The notes under the pieces are model-generated. The model made no database searches. It was not told the origin of the DNA and saw only the letters and a list, made by a program, of their open reading frames with translations. Made by a program: the position numbers and the translations under genes. Below are positions 1 through 5,735 of a stretch of DNA of 7,761 nt, piece after piece. How positions within the stretch are numbered: position 1 is the first letter of the stretch; each line of letters opens with the position of its first letter. The stretch is from Armatimonadota bacterium. Lineage in GTDB: Bacteria > Armatimonadota > SYMT01. The stretch lies in contig JAJFMS010000127.1 of assembly GCA_020696885.1 (NCBI GenBank), positions 1-7,761 of the forward strand, written 5' to 3'.

Positions 1-398
1 GGGAAGTCCTGCACGCCCGGGGTCTGGATGCCCCCGGCGATGGCCACGCGCTGGAAGGCAGAGACGTAGACCTCCGGCGCGCGCACGTACTTCGCCAGCT
101 TCACGCGCAGCGCTTCCTGGAACTGGGAAGGGGTAAGGCCCTGCGTGCTCACTGCGCCCAGGAGGGACATCGTGATCTGACCGGAGTCGTCAATGAGATA
201 CTCCTTCGTCAGGTCCGGCTCGCGGGCTACGTTGATCAGGAGCCGGTCTCCCGGGCCGAGGGTTTTGACCGGGCCGGGTCGCTGGGTGGCAGCGGGGGAC
301 GACGGAGCGGCGGCGCCCTTGCGGGCGGCATCCACCCGCGCGGCGAGGCAGAGGGTGAGGACCGCAAGAGACGACGCCAGTAAGCGGTACTTCGACAT
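1..398 (-). CDS. Polysaccharide export protein (Poly_export/SLBB family), N-terminal part, cut by the left edge
   Basis: The 132 visible residues start at an ATG (398-396) with GGAG six bases upstream. Residues 1-24 look like a Sec signal peptide: a basic start (MSKYR), a Leu/Ala-rich core and probable cleavage after VDA. Cys17 lies in LTLC, which lacks the Gly/Ala/Ser needed before a lipobox cysteine, so a lipoprotein is not supported. A Pro/Ala linker (about 28-43) is followed by the Poly_export domain from about residue 47: LGPGDRLLINV, then PDLTKEYLIDDSGQITMSLL, then a helix ending in YVRAPEVYV. At about 118-131, VAIAGGIQTPGV matches the start of an SLBB repeat. The family (Wza/KpsD/EpsA type) forms the outer-membrane or periplasmic channel for capsule and exopolysaccharide. 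No polysaccharide partner genes are visible, so the rest of that operon, if any, lies beyond position 1. Family is certain from the motifs; the exact substrate is unknown. Confidence 0.92.
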   Translation of the reverse strand, partial: MSKYRLLASSLAVLTLCLAARVDAARKGAAAPSSPAATQRPGPVKTLGPGDRLLINVAREPDLTKEYLIDDSGQITMSLLGAVSTQGLTPSQFQEALRVKLAKYVRAPEVYVSAFQRVAIAGGIQTPGVQDF

Positions 399-685
399 CG
401 GGTGCTCCGGAAAAGGGAAGGGAATCTGCCCGGGGACACGGCATGGCGCCTCGGGTTGCCCTGGTTGTTCCCGAGGCCCCGGGCCTCCAAACAGGGGAGA
501 GGTCGGGCAGTCTGCGGCTGCCGGAAATCCGATCGGAAGCCGCTGCCGGAAGCTGCGTCGAAAGAATAATTCTGTAGGGCTAAGGAAAGTCGGGGTAAAG
601 CGCCAGCGTCTATTTGCCATACTCCATCTGAGCCGATTTTGCACGGGCCCGGTGGGGCGACTCGGCAGCCGCGGCAGAACGCAGT
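399..685. other. Divergent intergenic region with leader hairpins of the export gene
   Basis: This 287-base gap separates the minus-strand export gene from the plus-strand gene at 686, so it should carry promoters for both. I see no convincing -35/-10 pair on either strand. The A/T-richest patch (about 560-600) is the likeliest place for the export promoter. Two inverted repeats lie in what would be the export leader: GCCTCGGG (448-455) with CCCGAGGC (470-477), and GAGGCC (473-478) with GGCCTC (482-487). They share bases 473-477 and therefore exclude each other. Confidence 0.4.
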
Positions 686-997
686 ATGCTCCCCGAAGAC
701 CAGCGCTCCACGTTCATCTCCCTCTACGCGGATGCGTACCATCTGGCTCAAGCGGGTCGGATGACCCTCGGCTACGTCATCCTGGACCTCGGCCTGGACC
801 GCGCGGAGCAGGAGCGACGCCACGGCGCTTCCTGGGGCGAAGAGGTAGTGGGCCTCTACCGGCAGGCGCTGCGGACCTACGTGGAGCGGTTCGGGTTTCC
901 GGAGCCGTGGCCGCCGCCTACCTCGGAAGGCACGGAAGACCTGCTGGTGGCGGCCGTGCTCTCGGGCCGGGTGGCCGTGGCGGCTCCTTCGGAGTAG
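686..997 (+). CDS. Small protein of unknown function (103 aa)
   Basis: I do not recognise this protein. It is 103 residues, soluble and probably mostly helical, with no signal peptide, membrane segment or cysteine. Visible segments are an amphipathic N-terminal helix (about 5-22), a stretch MTLGYVILDLGLDRAEQER (about 26-44), a helix around GLYRQALRTYVERFGF, then a Pro-rich break (PEPWPPP) and a short C-terminal helix. Codon third positions are overwhelmingly G or C through the whole frame, which argues that it is a real gene rather than a shadow of the longer frames overlapping it. The ATG has no clear Shine-Dalgarno sequence. It stands alone, divergent from the export gene and convergent with the protease gene 27 bases downstream. 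Nothing nearby indicates its role. Confidence 0.72.
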   Translation: MLPEDQRSTFISLYADAYHLAQAGRMTLGYVILDLGLDRAEQERRHGASWGEEVVGLYRQALRTYVERFGFPEPWPPPTSEGTEDLLVAAVLSGRVAVAAPSE

Positions 998-1004
998 CGC
1001 CGCC
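979..1004. terminator. GC-rich hairpin between convergent genes, possible shared terminator
   Basis: GGCGGCTCC (979-987) can pair with GGA (991-993) plus GCCGCC (999-1004) around a TTC loop, with a five-base bulge (994-998). It spans the stop codon of the 686-997 gene and lies just beyond the stop of the minus-strand protease gene, so it could serve both strands. There is no T-run on either side, so intrinsic termination is unproven. Confidence 0.3.
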
Positions 1005-1024
1005 AACCCCGCGGCCGGCCCGGC

Positions 1025-2197
1025 TCAGTTCCGAAGCGGCACCGCCTCTTGCGTCGGCTGGAACGGTCCCACCCCCAGGAACTGCCGCACCATCGGTGCG
1101 CCGGTGGCGTACCCGGTGACCTGCGAGCCGGTGACCCGGAACGACATCACGCCGAAGACCCGTCCGTCCCGCAAGGAGTAGAGCGGCCCGCCGGAATGCC
1201 CCGGCCGGATGTCCGCGAGCGCCTGGAGCATCTCCACCCGTTCCCCGGACGGTGACGAGCGGGTGACCCAGCCGGCGAGCGCCCCGATCACCGTGAAGTC
1301 GCCGGTCTCCGCTTCTCCGGCGGCTCCGCCCGGGAAGCCGGTCACGGCTATCGGCTCTCCCGGTTCCACGCGTCCGCTCTCATCGATCGGCAGCGCCGGG
1401 GGTAGGTCCGCCTGCGTGGAGAGCAGTGCGAGGTCGTTCAGCGCATCCAGGCGCTCCAACGCCGCAGCCACCTGCCGTCCGTCCGGCAGCGTCACCGCCA
1501 CCCCGGACGTGCTGCGCACCAGGTGGGCGCAAGTGAGCACCAGCCGCGGGCCGACCACGAACCCGGTGCCGCGGCGGTCACCCGTGGGCGCCGCGGAAAC
1601 CACCTTGAGCACGGAAGCGCGCGTGCGAGCGATGATGGACTGCCCGGGCGGAGCGCCTGGCGCCTGCGGCGGCTCAAAACGTGTGACCGGCGCGGCGCCT
1701 CCGGGGGCGGTCAGCGGAGGCAGCGGCGACTCGTAGGGCGGCACGTAGAGGCCCACGGGCGGCGGCACCGCCTCGTTCGAGGCCCCCGAAGACGCACCAC
1801 TCGCGGGGCCGGACCGATCGGCGCCGGGTTGGCGGCGAGGCGCCTCCGCGGTCGCTCCGACGCTGGCCGAGCTTATAGCGGGAGGCGACGTGGCGATGGA
1901 TCCACCCACCGGAGGATAGCCGGCGGGAAGGCGGCCGAAGGCGGCGGAAGCACCCGGCCGCTGCGGCCCGGGTGCCGGCTGCTGGGACGACCGATACATC
2001 AGCCCCATTGCCAGCACGGAGAGCGCTGCAAGGCCGGCGCCTACTGCCGTGCCCGCCGGCCCGACCAGCGGGGAGCGGCGGGCGCCGGACTGCGCCGGGC
2101 CGGAGGCCCGAGAGCGCGGGTTACCGCAAGCGCCGCAGGCCGCGCCGCCACTATTTGAGGCGCCGCAGTTGCACGTCCACGAGTTTGTTCCGGACAC
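1025..2197 (-). CDS. Membrane-anchored trypsin-like serine protease with N-terminal RanBP2-like zinc finger
   Basis: The product is 390 residues. The GTG start (2197-2195) is supported by AGGAGG five bases upstream and keeps the zinc finger intact. Domains in order: a zinc finger at about 7-26 (W7, C9, C11, N15, C21, C24), close to the RanBP2 pattern but with shorter spacing; one hydrophobic segment at about 44-67 after basic residues R40-R41, implying a cytoplasmic N-terminus; a linker at about 72-186 rich in Pro, Ala, Gly and Ser; and a trypsin-like domain at about 187-376. The domain shows GTGFVV, TCAH (H225), LNDLALL (D255) and PGHSGGP (S335), a full catalytic triad of the HtrA/trypsin-2 type. 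No PDZ domain follows, unlike DegP/HtrA. The protease should act outside the cytoplasmic membrane, with the finger inside. Substrate and partner are unknown, and no operon mate is visible. Confidence 0.9.
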   Translation of the reverse strand: MSGTNSWTCNCGASNSGGAACGACGNPRSRASGPAQSGARRSPLVGPAGTAVGAGLAALSVLAMGLMYRSSQQPAPGPQRPGASAAFGRLPAGYPPVGGSIATSPPAISSASVGATAEAPRRQPGADRSGPASGASSGASNEAVPPPVGLYVPPYESPLPPLTAPGGAAPVTRFEPPQAPGAPPGQSIIARTRASVLKVVSAAPTGDRRGTGFVVGPRLVLTCAHLVRSTSGVAVTLPDGRQVAAALERLDALNDLALLSTQADLPPALPIDESGRVEPGEPIAVTGFPGGAAGEAETGDFTVIGALAGWVTRSSPSGERVEMLQALADIRPGHSGGPLYSLRDGRVFGVMSFRVTGSQVTGYATGAPMVRQFLGVGPFQPTQEAVPLRN

Positions 2198-2544
2198 GCA
2201 GACCTCCTGGTACCACCAGCCATCGTGCGCCGCTTCGAGCGGAGATTCGGCCCGAGCGAGCGGGGGGTAGCATGTAGTTCAATGCCCTCGTTGCTACTCC
2301 TCCGTGGCAGTATCCGATGGGTGTGCTTCACGACCAGGGCAACCATGCACCGCCGGCGTACGGGGGCTACCTGGGCAGGAGTAACGCATGCTCCGGAATG
2401 CGTAAGGAAGCCGCCCTCGCTCGGTAGACTTTACGCATTACGGAACACGCATTACGAGCCGTCCGCTCGTTCGACGACCTCTTCGCACACGGCCCAGATC
2501 ATGGGTTGCATCCGCGAAATTAGCTTTCCCGGCGGATCCTGTTA
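2198..2544. other. Intergenic region between the divergent protease and redox-cluster genes
   Basis: This gap carries the minus-strand protease Shine-Dalgarno (complement of 2203-2208). It also holds a GTAGCA (2267-2272) / TGCTAC (2292-2297) inverted repeat with a 19-base spacer, and the ACGCAT-type repeat cluster listed separately. I found no convincing promoter for the protease on the minus strand. The short frames crossing this stretch have no recognisable protein content and no ribosome binding site, so I treat it as non-coding. Confidence 0.5.
2382..2456. repeat. Cluster of ACGCAT/ATGCGT repeats, direct and inverted
   Basis: ACGCATTACG occurs twice in direct orientation (2433-2442 and 2447-2456, a 14-base period). 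TAACGCAT (2382-2389) is a partial copy. AATGCGTAA (2397-2405) is the exact reverse complement of TTACGCATT (2431-2439), giving a 9-bp stem with a 25-base loop. ACGCAT (2384-2389) and ATGCGT (2398-2403) form a second, competing 6-bp stem. The cluster ends about 90 bases upstream of the TATAAT box. It could be repeated operator half-sites or a decayed intergenic repeat family. Confidence 0.6.
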
Positions 2545-2550
2545 TATAAT
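2521..2550 (+). promoter_or_regulatory. Probable promoter of the EF-hand/ApbE/DUF2271/PepSY cluster
   Basis: A perfect TATAAT (2545-2550) lies in a locally A/T-rich patch of otherwise GC-rich DNA. The matching -35 region is poor: TAGCTT (2521-2526) at 18 bases or AGCTTT (2522-2527) at 17 bases. That suggests either an activator-dependent promoter or a consensus other than TTGACA. Transcription would start near 2557 and leave an untranslated leader of roughly 109 bases. The leader contains a GTGTC (2574-2578) / GACAC (2596-2600) inverted repeat and GGAG at 2650-2653. No other promoter is visible before 5558. Confidence 0.6.
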
Positions 2551-2665
2551 TTAGCCGACCCTAAACCGTGCCCGTGTCCGGGGCTATAGGGACCAGACAC
2601 TCCCCCTAACCTTCCACCCCCTCTGCTACCAGAGTGACCTGACTGCGCCGGAGATCCTTTTACAT

Positions 2666-3238
2666 ATGGAAAAGTCGTTTCGGATGATTGCGGCGGTGGT
2701 GGCCGCGCTTGCTGTTGGTTCCGGTGTGCTGGCGCAGGGGCAGGCAGGGACCCCTGGGGAAGGTCGTCCGGAGGGTGCGGGTACGCCAGGTGGGGAGCGC
2801 CGCGGACCGGGCGCTTTTCTGCGCCGGATGCCGGTGATGCTGGCGCTGGACCTGGATAAGAACGGGGAGCTGTCCGCGGACGAGATCTCGCGGGCGGCGG
2901 CCTCGCTGGCGACGCTGGACAAGAACAAGGACGGGAAGCTCACCGAAGACGAGCTGCGGCCGACGCAGGAAGGTGGCCCCGGGGGTCCCGGCGGCGGCGC
3001 CCCGGTAGGTCCCGCCACTTACGAGATCGTCGATCGGCTCATGGAGTTCGATGCGAACAAGGACGGGAAGCTCACGAAGGCGGAAGCCCCCGCGCGGCTG
3101 CGCGGCCTCTTCGAGCGCGCGGACGCGAACAAAGACGGCCTCCTCACCCGGGACGAGTTGACCAGGTTTGCCGAGAGCACGGCCCCCCGCCCCGCGCCGG
3201 CTGCCCCGGGCGGCGCCGGTGCTCCTCCGGCACGATAG
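2666..3238 (+). CDS. Secreted EF-hand calcium-binding protein with four EF loops
   Basis: The product is 190 residues. Residues 1-23 form a Sec signal peptide, with likely cleavage VLA|Q. A Gly/Pro-rich segment (about 24-50) leads to four EF-hand loops in two pairs: 62-73 (D62, D64, N66, E73), 85-96 (D85, N87, D89, E96), 129-140 (D129, N131, D133, E140) and 153-164 (D153, N155, D157, E164). All have an acidic residue at loop positions 1 and 12 and Gly at position 6, so all look able to bind calcium. A Gly/Pro linker (103-116) separates the pairs, and the tail is Pro/Ala-rich. GGAG lies 12 bases before the ATG, a long but usable spacing. It is the first gene after the TATAAT box, and its stop is nine bases from the ApbE start, implying one transcript. 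A calcium-binding extracytoplasmic role is clear from the loops; whether it senses, buffers or scaffolds the redox proteins is inference. Confidence 0.9.
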   Translation: MEKSFRMIAAVVAALAVGSGVLAQGQAGTPGEGRPEGAGTPGGERRGPGAFLRRMPVMLALDLDKNGELSADEISRAAASLATLDKNKDGKLTEDELRPTQEGGPGGPGGGAPVGPATYEIVDRLMEFDANKDGKLTKAEAPARLRGLFERADANKDGLLTRDELTRFAESTAPRPAPAAPGGAGAPPAR

Positions 3239-3247
3239 GGCGGCTAG

Positions 3248-4243
3248 ATGACTTTCGGGACCCCGTCCGCCCGGCGCACGCCGGTCTGGCTCACCCTGCT
3301 CTCGCGGGTGAAATGGCCGGCGCCGGCGCTGCGGACCACCCACCAAGAGCGAGTGCTCGGCACTTCCCTGGAACTGCAGCTTACCGCCGATGCGGAGTGC
3401 ATCGCCGCGGAGGCGGAAGCGGCGGCGCTGGCCGAGATTGAGCGGCTTGAGGACGTCTTCAGCGTCTATCGGATGGGCAGCGAGCTGCGACGCTGGCAGC
3501 AGTCGTCCGGCACCGCCGCGCGGCTGTCTTCGGAGCTGCTCCAGGTACTCGCTGCCGCCGAATGCTGGCGACGCGCCACGGGCGGCGCCTTCAACCCGGC
3601 CGTGCAGGCGCTGGTCGAGGTGTGGGACCGCAGCGCCGAGCGTGAGCCGTCTTCGGAGGAGTTGGCTGGCGTGGTCGCGGGGCTGGACGGTCCGCAGTGG
3701 AGCGTCGACGCGCAGGCAGGCACCGCCACTCGTCTTGGGAGTCACGCGCTAACGCTGAACGCCATTGCCAAGGGGTTCATCGTGGACCGGGCGTGCGCGT
3801 GCGCCGCGGCGGTGCCGGGCGTCCGCTCCGTGCTGCTGAACCTGGGAGGAGACCTCCGGTTCCAGGGGGCAGGCGGCCGGGTGATCGGGATTGCGGACCC
3901 GGACTGCGACGCGGAGAACGCGCCGCCGCTGTCCCGGGTTCGGCTGCAGGAAGGCGCCGTAGCCACGAGTGGCGGCTACCGGCGGGGACGACGAATTGGT
4001 GAGCGCTGGCACTCGCATCTGCTGGATCCCCGGACCGGGCGTCCGGTGGAGGAGATCGTGTGCGCCTCCGTGGTGGCGGCGGAAGCGATGGACGCCGATG
4101 CACTGGCCACCGCGTTCAGCGTCATGACGATGGAAGAAAGCCTGACCCTGGCGGATTCACTGCCCGGTGTCGCGTGTCTTCTGGTTTCCAGAGAGGGTAC
4201 CGTCCGCCGCAGCCGGGGCTGGACGGAAATCGAGATCGGATAG
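3248..4243 (+). CDS. apbE: FAD:protein FMN transferase (ApbE family)
   Basis: The product is 331 residues, the usual ApbE size. The family splits FAD and links FMN through phosphate to a Thr or Ser of partner flavoproteins, using Mg2+. Family landmarks appear in order: LGTSLEL (37-43), a helix with DVFSVYRMGSEL (69-80), the TGGAFNPAV region (111-119), TLNAIAKGFIVDRA (169-182), LNLGGDLRFQG (197-207), TSGGY (240-244), HSHLLDPRTGRP (255-266) and MDADALATAFSVM (281-293). D284 and T288 in that last motif correspond to the metal-binding positions. There is no N-terminal signal peptide or lipobox, unlike many periplasmic ApbE proteins, so it appears cytoplasmic. The ATG has only a weak AGGG upstream. 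An in-frame GTG at 3308 is possible but not better. It sits between the EF-hand gene and the DUF2271 gene with nine-base gaps, so its flavinylation target is probably encoded in this cluster. Confidence 0.95.
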   Translation: MTFGTPSARRTPVWLTLLSRVKWPAPALRTTHQERVLGTSLELQLTADAECIAAEAEAAALAEIERLEDVFSVYRMGSELRRWQQSSGTAARLSSELLQVLAAAECWRRATGGAFNPAVQALVEVWDRSAEREPSSEELAGVVAGLDGPQWSVDAQAGTATRLGSHALTLNAIAKGFIVDRACACAAAVPGVRSVLLNLGGDLRFQGAGGRVIGIADPDCDAENAPPLSRVRLQEGAVATSGGYRRGRRIGERWHSHLLDPRTGRPVEEIVCASVVAAEAMDADALATAFSVMTMEESLTLADSLPGVACLLVSREGTVRRSRGWTEIEIG

Positions 4244-4252
4244 GGAGTAACG

Positions 4253-4933
4253 ATGGAACGGAGCGGGGAATCGATGGGGCCGCGCGAGGGCGCACCCGGA
4301 AGCGAGACGATCGGAGCGGGCGCGCTGCGCCGGATCGCCAGCCGGCGCCGCCTGCTGCTGCGGGCCGCGGGGGTGCTGGCCCTCCTGGCGCCGGTGCGCC
4401 GCTCGCTCGCGCAGGCGAAGGGGAAGGCGAAGCCGGCGGCGGCCAGGGACGTGCCGTGGGACGATCGGTGGGAGCTACTGGTGCAGCTCGACATCGCAGA
4501 GCCCGAGAGCACCGGCCGCTACCATCGCCCCTACGTGGCCGTCTGGGTGGAAGACACGGATGGAGTGCCGGTGCGGACTCTGGGCCTCTGGGTTCAGAAC
4601 TCCGGCCGTGGCCCGCGCTGGATCCCGGACCTGCGCCGCTGGTTCCGCGGCGAGCGGGTGCGGCAGCTTGCGGACGGGGGCGACCTCGTGGCCTCGGTCT
4701 CCAGCGCCACCCGGATGCCGGGCGCCTACAAGCTGGTGTGGAACGGCCGCGACGACCAGAACAAGCCGGTGCGTCAGGGGCGCTACACACTCTGCATCGA
4801 GGCAGCGCGCGAGCACGGCACCTACCAGATCCTGCGGAAAGACATCACGGCCGGACGTCAGCCCTTCCGTGCGGAGCTGGGCGCGAACGTTGAGATCAAG
4901 AGTGCCTCCCTTGACTACCGCCTCCGAAAGTAA
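4253..4933 (+). CDS. DUF2271 family protein with Tat-like signal peptide, candidate flavinylated protein
   Basis: The product is 226 residues. The ATG follows GGGAG at five bases, and that site overlaps the ApbE stop, indicating coupled translation. Residues 30-53 resemble a twin-arginine signal: SRRRLLLRAAG, a hydrophobic core LALLAP, then likely cleavage after SLA (53). The DUF2271 domain spans about 72-225. Recognisable parts are YVAVWVEDTDGVPVRTL (94-110), RWIPDLRRWFRG (122-133), SSATRMPGAYKLVWNGRDD (150-168) and GRYTLCIEAAREHG (176-189). The biochemical role of DUF2271 is not established. The S150-S151-A152-T153 stretch resembles the S-G-A-T flavin acceptor site of NqrC/RnfG, with Ser in place of Gly. 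Because the gene directly follows apbE, T153 is a plausible FMN attachment site; that is inference. Family assignment is firm. Confidence 0.92.
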   Translation: MERSGESMGPREGAPGSETIGAGALRRIASRRRLLLRAAGVLALLAPVRRSLAQAKGKAKPAAARDVPWDDRWELLVQLDIAEPESTGRYHRPYVAVWVEDTDGVPVRTLGLWVQNSGRGPRWIPDLRRWFRGERVRQLADGGDLVASVSSATRMPGAYKLVWNGRDDQNKPVRQGRYTLCIEAAREHGTYQILRKDITAGRQPFRAELGANVEIKSASLDYRLRK

Positions 4934-5558
4934 GCCGAAGCCGGCGGCCCGCACCGGGCACCGGCCCCCCCGCCCGCTGCACCTCCGGATCAACTCGCTG
5001 CTGCGCTGGCTGCACACCTACCTCTCGATGGTGGGGTTGATGGTGGTACTGCTCTTCAGCGTTACCGGCATCACCCTGAACCACCCGGAGTGGACGTTCG
5101 GGGCGGTCCAGAAGCGCACCGACGTGAAGGGCGAGGTGCCGCGGGAGTGGGTGGCTGCCGGGCCGGAAGTGAAGAAGCTGGAGGTGGCGGAGTACCTCCG
5201 CAAGCAGCATCACTTCCGTGGCAGCGTCTCGGAGTTCCGGGTGGACGAGCGGGAGTGCAGCCTCTCGTTCAAAGCGCCCGGCTATGCCGCGGACGGCTTC
5301 CTGGACCGGGAGACGGGAGCCTACACGTTCGCCGTCTCCGCGGAAGGGGTGGTGGCGGTGATCAACGACCTTCACCGCGGCCGCAACTCCGGGCGGCCGT
5401 GGGCCCTCGCCATCGATGTCTCCGCGGTGATGCTGATCCTCGTCTCCCTCACCGGCGTGGGGATGCTGCTCTACCTCAAGCGCACCCGCACGTCTGCGCT
5501 CTGGTCCGGATTCGCCGGCCTGGTAGTGCTGGCGGTCCTCATCTATTACGCGGTGTAG
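4911..5558 (+). CDS. PepSY-associated transmembrane protein (three membrane segments)
   Basis: The product is 215 residues if it starts at the TTG at 4911 (AAGAG eight bases upstream). An in-frame GTG at 4902 is the alternative, and the next ATG (5028) would cut into the first membrane helix. Either start overlaps the DUF2271 gene by 23-32 bases, so translation is probably coupled. Layout: a basic cytoplasmic tail (8-32), TM1 (about 35-56), an extracytoplasmic PepSY-like domain (about 60-158), TM2 (about 164-189) and TM3 (about 197-215). Signature stretches are LLRWLHTYLSMVGL, TGITLNHPEW, GFLDRETGAY, INDLHRGRNSGRPW and SLTGVGMLLYLK, typical of the PepSY_TM_like group. H35 and H58 flank TM1 and H155 precedes TM2; related PepSY_TM reductases bind haem through histidines, so an electron-carrying role is plausible. 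It is the last gene before the hairpin at 5568. Family is confident; haem binding and start are not. Confidence 0.87.
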   Translation: MTTASESKPKPAARTGHRPPRPLHLRINSLLRWLHTYLSMVGLMVVLLFSVTGITLNHPEWTFGAVQKRTDVKGEVPREWVAAGPEVKKLEVAEYLRKQHHFRGSVSEFRVDERECSLSFKAPGYAADGFLDRETGAYTFAVSAEGVVAVINDLHRGRNSGRPWALAIDVSAVMLILVSLTGVGMLLYLKRTRTSALWSGFAGLVVLAVLIYYAV

Positions 5559-5567
5559 TACGCGATC

Positions 5568-5597
5568 AGGCTCCGGCCGAGGCTCGGCCGAGCCTTT
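5568..5597 (+). terminator. Probable intrinsic terminator of the redox cluster
   Basis: Bases 5568-5580 pair with 5584-5595 around a GGC loop, giving 12 base pairs with one bulged C (5574), followed by TTT (5595-5597). It lies ten bases after the PepSY gene stop. The right half also contains a perfect 14-bp palindrome (5581-5594). The T-run is short, so termination may be partial. Confidence 0.55.
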
Positions 5598-5609
5598 CCG
5601 TGGCGCGAG

Positions 5610-5676
5610 AGGATGCTTCGAGCATCCTGCCTAACCCAAGACTGGAGTTAAGCAGGAGTGCCCGGAAGATCCTTCC
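5610..5676. other. Inverted-repeat-dense stretch able to form alternative hairpins
   Basis: AGGATGCT (5610-5617) pairs with AGCATCCT (5621-5628) across a TCG loop. The segment 5622-5635 can instead pair with 5647-5661, giving 13 pairs with one mismatch and one bulge. The two stems share 5622-5628 and exclude each other. GGAAG (5664-5668) and CTTCC (5672-5676) form a further small stem around ATC. This is a candidate structured leader, attenuator or REP-like element; there is no recognised RNA family. Confidence 0.5.
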
Positions 5677-5708
5677 TACGCGAGAGAGCCTTGGGACGCC
5701 TGGCCGGT

Positions 5709-5735
5709 AAGCAGGGACCTGCTTGTTCAAGAACA
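5709..5735. promoter_or_regulatory. Two inverted repeats just upstream of the DUF7691-like gene
   Basis: AAGCAG (5709-5714) and CTGCTT (5719-5724) form a 6-bp stem around GGAC. It is followed directly by the palindrome TGTTCAAGAACA (5724-5735), which ends three bases before the ATG at 5739. The palindrome occupies the position where a Shine-Dalgarno sequence would be expected, and none is visible. It could be an operator or a translation-blocking hairpin. Confidence 0.4.

Noticed and set aside
339..398. Lipoprotein signal in the export protein (Cys17)
   Set aside because: The residues before the Cys are L-T-L, which does not satisfy the lipobox, and a clear signal peptidase I site follows at VDA.
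190..444. Minus-strand 84-codon frame starting at an ATG upstream of the export gene
   Set aside because: It is out of frame with and overlaps the export gene, whose own ATG has a good ribosome site and a signal peptide. The product has no recognisable content.
193..1119. Long plus-strand open frame (308 codons) and a 256-codon minus-strand frame at 236-1006
   Set aside because: Their translations are Arg/Pro/Gly-rich with no domain. They overlap the recognisable export protein and the well-biased 686-997 gene, and are typical stop-free shadows of GC-rich DNA.
2382..2456. CRISPR array
   Set aside because: The repeats are about 10 bases with 4-25-base spacing in mixed orientation, far too short, and no cas gene is present.
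2225..2554. Plus-strand 109-codon frame in the gap before the redox cluster
   Set aside because: It runs through the repeat cluster and the TATAAT box and has no clear ribosome site or recognisable protein.
2660..3745. 361-codon minus-strand frame across the EF-hand and apbE genes
   Set aside because: It lies antisense to two genes with unmistakable family motifs, and its product is low-complexity and Arg-rich.
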